From positions 1-9,256 of the forward strand of contig JAODGL010000033.1 of assembly GCA_025464585.1 (NCBI GenBank): a stretch of DNA of 9,256 bases, written 5' to 3'. Source of the stretch: Methanosarcinales archaeon (GTDB lineage Archaea > Halobacteriota > Syntropharchaeia > Alkanophagales > Methanospirareceae). Positions 5,571 to 9,256 of the stretch are shown piece by piece (the stretch's first letter is position 1; every line of letters starts with the position of its first letter). The position numbers and the translations under genes were made by a program. The notes under the pieces were generated by a model that saw only the letters and a program-made list of their open reading frames with translations, was not told the DNA's origin and did not search any database.

Positions 5571-6365
5571 ATGAAAGCAAAAATAAGCTTTTCGTGCGTA
5601 GATGCAACCAGCAACCCGGTGGAGTGGATGTACAGGTTAGAAGATACAGGTTTTCAGGGCTGGGAAATAATAGGCGAAGGGCTGCAGAAAGTGGAGGGAG
5701 AATTTAAAGCGAGGGTAAAGGAAATATACGAAACAACGAATCTTGTTCTTTCCTTACACGCACCCCTCTCGGATATAAACATTGCGAGTGTAAACAAAGG
5801 GATATGGGAAGAGAGCATAAGACAGATAAAAGAGAGTATCGAGAACGCATACGAGTTCATTGATGATATCTGCGTGGTGCACCCGGGTATTTTGTCGCCA
5901 TTGTCAGTGCAAACGCGGGAAAAGGCGATTCAGAGCGCGATTGAAGGTCTAACGAGACTGTGTGAATTTGCTGCGGAACGTGGATTGCGAATAGCAGTAG
6001 AGAATTTGATTTCTGTAAATATGATGCTGGGAAGGTATCCCGCTGAACTCATTCAAATAGTACGGGGTGTGAATATGGACAATCTCGGGTTATGTCTCGA
6101 CGTTGCACACGCGAATACGACACGAACGCTGGATGGATTTTTAAATATTAAGGCAGAGGATATGGAGATAATACATCTACATGCAAGTGATAACTTCGGA
6201 GCAGATGACCTGCATTTGCCATTGGGAAAAGGCAATCTGGATTGGAAGAAGGTGTTAAACAGGATTAATGATTATGAGTATGAAGGGATAATGGTGATGG
6301 AATTATACACAATAGAAGGAGGGATAGAGAGTCTGGAGTTTATCAACAACCTGCTTTCAATTTAA
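5571..6365 (+). CDS. sugar phosphate isomerase/epimerase-like TIM-barrel protein
   Basis: Member of the xylose-isomerase-like/AP endonuclease 2 TIM-barrel superfamily, cytoplasmic; the substrate cannot be told. With ATG 5571 the protein has 264 residues, matching the family. Conserved barrel-edge residues are visible: Glu32 (GWEIIGEG), His63 (LSLHAPL), His104 (VVHPG), Glu144 (IAVEN), Asp177 and His180 (LCLDVAHAN), His202/His204 (HLHASDN), His215 (DLHLPLGKG) and Glu244 (MVMELY). The Glu/Asp/His/Glu set is the usual divalent-metal site. An upstream in-frame ATG at 5484 would add a Phe- and Lys-rich tail encoded across both hairpins and overlap mobB, so I reject it. The 3' end overlaps the convergent membrane-protein gene by 23 bases. 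Confidence 0.83.
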   Translation: MKAKISFSCVDATSNPVEWMYRLEDTGFQGWEIIGEGLQKVEGEFKARVKEIYETTNLVLSLHAPLSDINIASVNKGIWEESIRQIKESIENAYEFIDDICVVHPGILSPLSVQTREKAIQSAIEGLTRLCEFAAERGLRIAVENLISVNMMLGRYPAELIQIVRGVNMDNLGLCLDVAHANTTRTLDGFLNIKAEDMEIIHLHASDNFGADDLHLPLGKGNLDWKKVLNRINDYEYEGIMVMELYTIEGGIESLEFINNLLSI

Positions 6366-7881
6366 AAATATGGTTTTTCCCTGAGGGGCATTCGTAAACC
6401 TTCTCAAGCTGCTTGCAGTCTTCAAACTTCTTGAGACACCCGGGTGCGTTTTTCAGTTCTTCTTTTCCAACATACACGTAGCTCGCATCATATTTCTGCA
6501 GCACGTTAAGTGTTTCCGAGATATCCCCCCTATACGCACGTTTTATATCTTCAGCACGCTCCCAAATATCAAATCCATGCCCGTAAGCCCAATTTACATA
6601 GCCAAGCACCCGCAGTCTTCCGCCGATCATGCTCACCGGCGCATGAACGGAGCACCAGGTTAAGAATACTGCTCTCTCCGGTATGTTTTTTCGTACCCAG
6701 AGTCCAGTCTCATATTCTCCGACATCAGCACAAGAATAGTTCGTGGATAAGTTCCAGGTTGCCACTAAAACGGAAGTGAAAATAGAAAACACGAGTAACA
6801 GCGTGATTACAGCTGCAGCTAAAACCTTACGAAGCCTTGAACTTTTACTTATATTCGTAAACGTAAAATCGGCGAGAAAAGACCCACCAGCGAGTGCAAT
6901 TGCGATCCACGCATAGTGAAAGAATTTATACATATCCCAAACATTTGGTGTAAACGAGACGAAGTTCGGAAGTGCAAGCATCAAGAACAACCATGAATAG
7001 AGAAAGAAACCGTGTGAATGCACGGATTTCTTGAAGAGAGAAGAGAGCGCGAGAAAAAAAGGCAAGCCCAAATTTGCAAGGTAAAACTTAATAGGTCCGT
7101 CTTTTACAAAATAAAAAGCCCAGGGTGGTTTTAATCCAATAAAACCTGTACTTTGGGCGTTCCCTGCCAACATCTGAATTAAGAAGGGTAAGAGAATGGG
7201 GAGGAAGAAAACAAGGAAATAAAGTTCATAATTGCGGTTGCTCTCCGGACGAGTGCTTAAGAGCTTCTGTAAGAAATTCAAAGAGAACAGGAGGAGTGCG
7301 GAAAAGGAAGCGAACATGTGAAAGGGGAACAAAAGACCTGCTAACAAGCCTGCCAACGCTATCTCTCGTTTACCTTCGCGCGAGTGCGAACGTGAACCTT
7401 TGTAGAAGAAATAAGCCGCAGTAGTGAGCGTTGGGAGTCCCATGAGCTGAGGACGCTGCTGTAACAGATTATCGAAAATTGGAGGTATCGTGAAGAATTT
7501 ACCGTATTCAAACGCATAGTTTGTAGTGAGTTCAAACTGTCCGGCGAAGAGAGCGGAGAAGCCCAGCGAATAAGAAAAGCCAGCACCAAGCGTTCCAAGC
7601 AATACGGTGTAAACGCCTGCTCTTTCATTCTTCAGGTACGAAGCGAGAACGTAAAGCGAGAGCGCAAAGAGGAACACAAAAATTGCATTTGTAAAGACAA
7701 TCAAGCGCGGTAAGAACGCGCCAAAAGCTTTTTCTAAAATCGCAGTGTGAAAATCAACGAAGTAATGGTAAAACATGTCAACGCCCGCGTAGTAAGGCAT
7801 TTGTGGTGGAAAGTTCCCATTATTTATGCTCTCGATTATTTCGTAGTGCATTGGTGTGTCTTGCCAGTTAGAGCCTGTCAA
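6343..7881 (-). CDS. GT-C-like multi-pass membrane protein, main part (probable glycosyltransferase)
   Basis: Probably a membrane glycosyltransferase of the GT-C fold using lipid-linked sugars; substrate unknown. The reading frame has 512 residues from a TTG. It opens inside an extracytoplasmic loop, SNWQDTPMHYEI, with Asp8 and His12 in the DxxxH arrangement typical of the first GT-C loop. About eight hydrophobic segments follow (near 60-82, 88-113, 174-204, 221-239, 266-283, 291-310, 319-338, 352-376). The soluble C-terminal domain (about 385-512) contains LWVRKNIPERAVFL, GGRLRVLGY and ASYVYVGKEEL, as in many archaeal membrane proteins of this kind. No ribosome site precedes the TTG, and it lacks the N-terminal membrane helices the topology needs. 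These lie in the frame just upstream (8162-7878), which suggests one gene split by a frameshift. Confidence 0.7.
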   Translation of the reverse strand: MTGSNWQDTPMHYEIIESINNGNFPPQMPYYAGVDMFYHYFVDFHTAILEKAFGAFLPRLIVFTNAIFVFLFALSLYVLASYLKNERAGVYTVLLGTLGAGFSYSLGFSALFAGQFELTTNYAFEYGKFFTIPPIFDNLLQQRPQLMGLPTLTTAAYFFYKGSRSHSREGKREIALAGLLAGLLFPFHMFASFSALLLFSLNFLQKLLSTRPESNRNYELYFLVFFLPILLPFLIQMLAGNAQSTGFIGLKPPWAFYFVKDGPIKFYLANLGLPFFLALSSLFKKSVHSHGFFLYSWLFLMLALPNFVSFTPNVWDMYKFFHYAWIAIALAGGSFLADFTFTNISKSSRLRKVLAAAVITLLLVFSIFTSVLVATWNLSTNYSCADVGEYETGLWVRKNIPERAVFLTWCSVHAPVSMIGGRLRVLGYVNWAYGHGFDIWERAEDIKRAYRGDISETLNVLQKYDASYVYVGKEELKNAPGCLKKFEDCKQLEKVYECPSGKNHIFKLKAGC

Positions 7882-8162
7882 AAAGCAATTAGAATTGTAT
7901 GCTGGGAATAGCCAAAAGCAAGCGAGAGAAAGTAAATAAGATGTGTGGAAATCAGTACACTGAGGAGCATGTATAACAGCAGTTTCTCCTGTATATCAAG
8001 GTGTTTGAAGTAATATTCAACTATTACGTAGCCCGGGACGAAAAGAGTGAAAAATAGTGCTGAAACAAGGGATGCATGGGGCGAGAAGAAGGATGCCGAG
8101 AGCAGGAGCAACAGAAAAAGCGGTAGCGTTTTAAGTATTCCCTGTTTCAAAATTGAGCTCAT
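7878..8162 (-). CDS. N-terminal membrane segment of the split GT-C-like protein
   Basis: The 94 residues contain three hydrophobic segments (near 12-25, 30-50 and 59-94) including FTLFVPGYVIVEYYF, a PGY motif common in the N-terminal part of archaeal GT-C-like proteins. The ATG follows a TATA-like GGTTATAAAA (8196-8187) so closely that the message would be nearly leaderless. The frame stops in TGA overlapping the TTG of the next frame by four bases, at GCTTTTTGA. A one-base slip in the T run would join both into a protein of about 606 residues, a more usual architecture. It may be a sequencing or assembly error, a true frameshift mutation, programmed slippage or a coupled two-gene pair. Confidence 0.6.
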   Translation of the reverse strand: MSSILKQGILKTLPLFLLLLLSASFFSPHASLVSALFFTLFVPGYVIVEYYFKHLDIQEKLLLYMLLSVLISTHLIYFLSLAFGYSQHTILIAF

Positions 8163-8183
8163 TCTTATCCGTCTTTATTTTAG

Positions 8184-8212
8184 TTTTTTTATAACCATTG
8201 TTAATAACTAAA
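8184..8212. promoter_or_regulatory. divergent promoter region with TATA element and inverted repeat
   Basis: TTTTTTTATAACC (8184-8196) contains a TATA element readable on both strands, serving the minus-strand membrane gene and possibly the plus-strand one. TTTAGTT (8179-8185) and AACTAAA (8206-8212) are inverted arms 20 bases apart and could be an operator; function is inferred only. Confidence 0.4.
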
Positions 8213-8252
8213 TGTAAAGGACAAGATAGGAATAAAGCTAAAGAGGGGTGTG

Positions 8253-8687
8253 ATGCGGATGGAAGAAAAGGAAAGCCTGAAGGAATATATGCTAAAAGAG
8301 ATTGACATAATCCAAGAGATTATAAAGCGAATGGCTTTCAATTCATTTATGATAAAAGGGTGGGCTATAACGCTTGTGGTCGTAGCTTTACTGTTAAAAG
8401 GGCCTGAGTATCAAGTTTGGATTGCCTTTGTCCCTTTATTGGTCTTCTGGTTCTTAGATGCATACTTTTTATGGCAGGAACGGATGTACAGAAAGCTGTA
8501 TGACTGGGTCATCAAGAACCGACTGAAGACAGACGAATATTTGTTTGATCTGAATGCTTACCGATTTAAAGATGAAGTTCAGTCAAGGTTCAGGATTATG
8601 TTTTCTATAACCTTGGGTTGGTTCTACGGCTCAATAGCTATTTTAATAGTGGTTTACTCAGTTTTTCTATTCCTAATGCAGGGTTAA
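8253..8687 (+). CDS. small membrane protein of unknown function
   Basis: I do not recognise a named function. From ATG 8253 the protein has 144 residues: a charged helical N-terminus (1-32), two close membrane helices (about 33-50 and 56-74), a cytoplasmic stretch with WQERMYRKLYDWV and LFDLNAYRF (about 75-115), and a third helix (about 120-141). The pattern GWAITLVVVALLLKG followed by FWFLDAYFLWQER recalls a widespread uncharacterised family of three-helix proteins, from memory and without a database check. GAGGGG at 8243-8248 precedes three possible starts (GTG 8250, ATG 8253, ATG 8259); 8253 has reasonable spacing. The next gene starts 7 bases after the stop on the same strand, so cotranscription is likely. 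A defence-type role would be speculation. Confidence 0.75.
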   Translation: MRMEEKESLKEYMLKEIDIIQEIIKRMAFNSFMIKGWAITLVVVALLLKGPEYQVWIAFVPLLVFWFLDAYFLWQERMYRKLYDWVIKNRLKTDEYLFDLNAYRFKDEVQSRFRIMFSITLGWFYGSIAILIVVYSVFLFLMQG

Positions 8688-8694
8688 ATGGCTG

Positions 8695-9174
8695 ATGAAA
8701 ATAAAAGCAGCATGGAATAAATTGAAGTTCGGAGAAAGAACATTTTTCCCCGTGGTGCGGAAATTGGAAGAGATGAAGGAGGTCGTGTTTGATAAGAGCT
8801 TTTTAAAGCACGCAAACATGGATATGGAACTGTACTTCATGTTCAGGGAAGTATCGAAGAATAAGGAAGACGCGAGGAAAATGGATGAGAAAGGACTAAG
8901 ATACGATATCACCATTATCCCTCCGAATAAGCTCGGTTTAGAATTTGTTAAAACTGCCTGGCACTATCATCCCTTTCTACCGGGTTCAAGGATAACCTAT
9001 CCTGAAGTATATGAAGTATTGGAAGGTGAAGCGCATTACCTGTTGCAGCGTATGGAAGAGGAAAGAGGTACGGAGAAAATAACCGACGTAGTAGTGGTAA
9101 AGGCAAAGAAAGGAGAGAAAGTCATAATTCCTCCTAATTACGGGCATGTTACGATAAAATATTTAGAGTTTTAA
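8695..9174 (+). CDS. pgiA: cupin-type glucose-6-phosphate isomerase, C-terminally shortened
   Basis: Archaeal cupin GPI interconverts glucose-6-phosphate and fructose-6-phosphate. The 159 residues contain the family core: LRYDITIIPPNKLGLEF, then WHYHP with His90 and His92, YPEVYEVLEGEAHYLLQ with Glu104, and GEKVIIPPNYGHVTI with His151. All four metal ligands are therefore present. The usual GHYHP motif has Trp89 instead of Gly. Relatives are about 190 residues or longer and continue beyond HVTI with a conserved C-terminal part; here the match stops and KYLEF plus a stop follow. Neither other plus-strand frame restores the missing end. The gene is either truncated or a short variant, and activity is uncertain. 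The ATG lies 7 bases after the membrane-protein gene. Confidence 0.82.
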   Translation: MKIKAAWNKLKFGERTFFPVVRKLEEMKEVVFDKSFLKHANMDMELYFMFREVSKNKEDARKMDEKGLRYDITIIPPNKLGLEFVKTAWHYHPFLPGSRITYPEVYEVLEGEAHYLLQRMEEERGTEKITDVVVVKAKKGEKVIIPPNYGHVTIKYLEF

Positions 9175-9175
9175 T

Positions 9176-9256
9176 ATGGTAAGGGAACACTACCAAAACT
9201 TAGATTCTGAGGTAATTGAAGATATACTCGCCATACCTGAAGATGTAGCAGATCAA
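9176..9256 (+). CDS. partial CDS, 5' end only, unknown function
   Basis: An ATG one base after the isomerase stop opens 27 codons to the window edge without a stop. The residues are acidic and polar (MVREHYQNLDSEVIEDILAI and on). No family is recognised. There is no clear ribosome site, only TAGAG a few bases before. Tight spacing suggests translational coupling to the isomerase if it is a real gene. Confidence 0.4.
   Translation, partial: MVREHYQNLDSEVIEDILAIPEDVADQ

Noticed and set aside
7359..7628. Alternative minus-strand frame within the GT-C-like gene
   Set aside because: Overlaps the hydrophobic segments of the main frame and has no independent motif.
1..9256. CRISPR array, tRNA, rRNA or insertion sequence
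   Set aside because: No regularly spaced direct repeats, no cloverleaf or rRNA-like segment, and no transposase or terminal inverted repeats were seen; the search was by eye only.

Overview
The window looks like chromosomal DNA of a euryarchaeon carrying methyl-coenzyme M reductase, most plausibly an anaerobic methane or alkane oxidiser of the ANME-1/Syntrophoarchaeia type, or a relative of methanogens. The support is an McrA-type coding fragment at the left edge, A-type (archaeal) ATP synthase subunits, a DUF2124 domain, an archaeal cupin-type glucose-6-phosphate isomerase, and AT-rich TATA-like promoters with GGAGG or GGTGA ribosome binding sites. The lineage is inferred; no 16S rRNA or full marker gene is present.

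Layout. Bases 1-159 (minus) hold an in-frame piece of mcrA that has lost its 5' part and abuts the promoter of a divergent tyrosine recombinase (202-1521, plus) with a C-terminal double zinc ribbon. Next is a winged-helix/DUF2124 regulator (1627-2562, plus). It converges on a minus-strand operon (4328-2594): A-type ATP synthase subunits H and E, a retropepsin-like aspartic protease, and subunit F. Subunits I, K and C, normally in this cluster, are absent, and the protease sits where C would be expected. A divergent promoter region leads to a Uma2-family nuclease-like protein (4438-5028) and MobB (5054-5497), both plus strand.

Two perfect AT-rich hairpins separate mobB from a TIM-barrel sugar phosphate isomerase/epimerase-like gene (5571-6365, plus). 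Its 3' end overlaps that of a large minus-strand GT-C-like membrane protein, which is split into two frames (8162-7878 and 7881-6343) at a run of five T. The right end holds a plus-strand pair: a small membrane protein of unknown function (8253-8687) and a cupin glucose-6-phosphate isomerase (8695-9174) that keeps its metal ligands but stops early. A further coding start at 9176 runs off the edge.

Together the genes give a mixed picture: energy metabolism (ATP synthase stalk), molybdenum cofactor maturation (MobB), carbohydrate metabolism and cell-envelope glycosylation. Several disturbances sit among them: an mcrA remnant beside a recombinase, a frame-split membrane gene, a truncated isomerase and an incomplete ATPase cluster. 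No CRISPR array, tRNA, rRNA or recognisable insertion sequence was seen. The strongest leads are the mcrA fragment beside the recombinase and the protease inside the ATP synthase operon.
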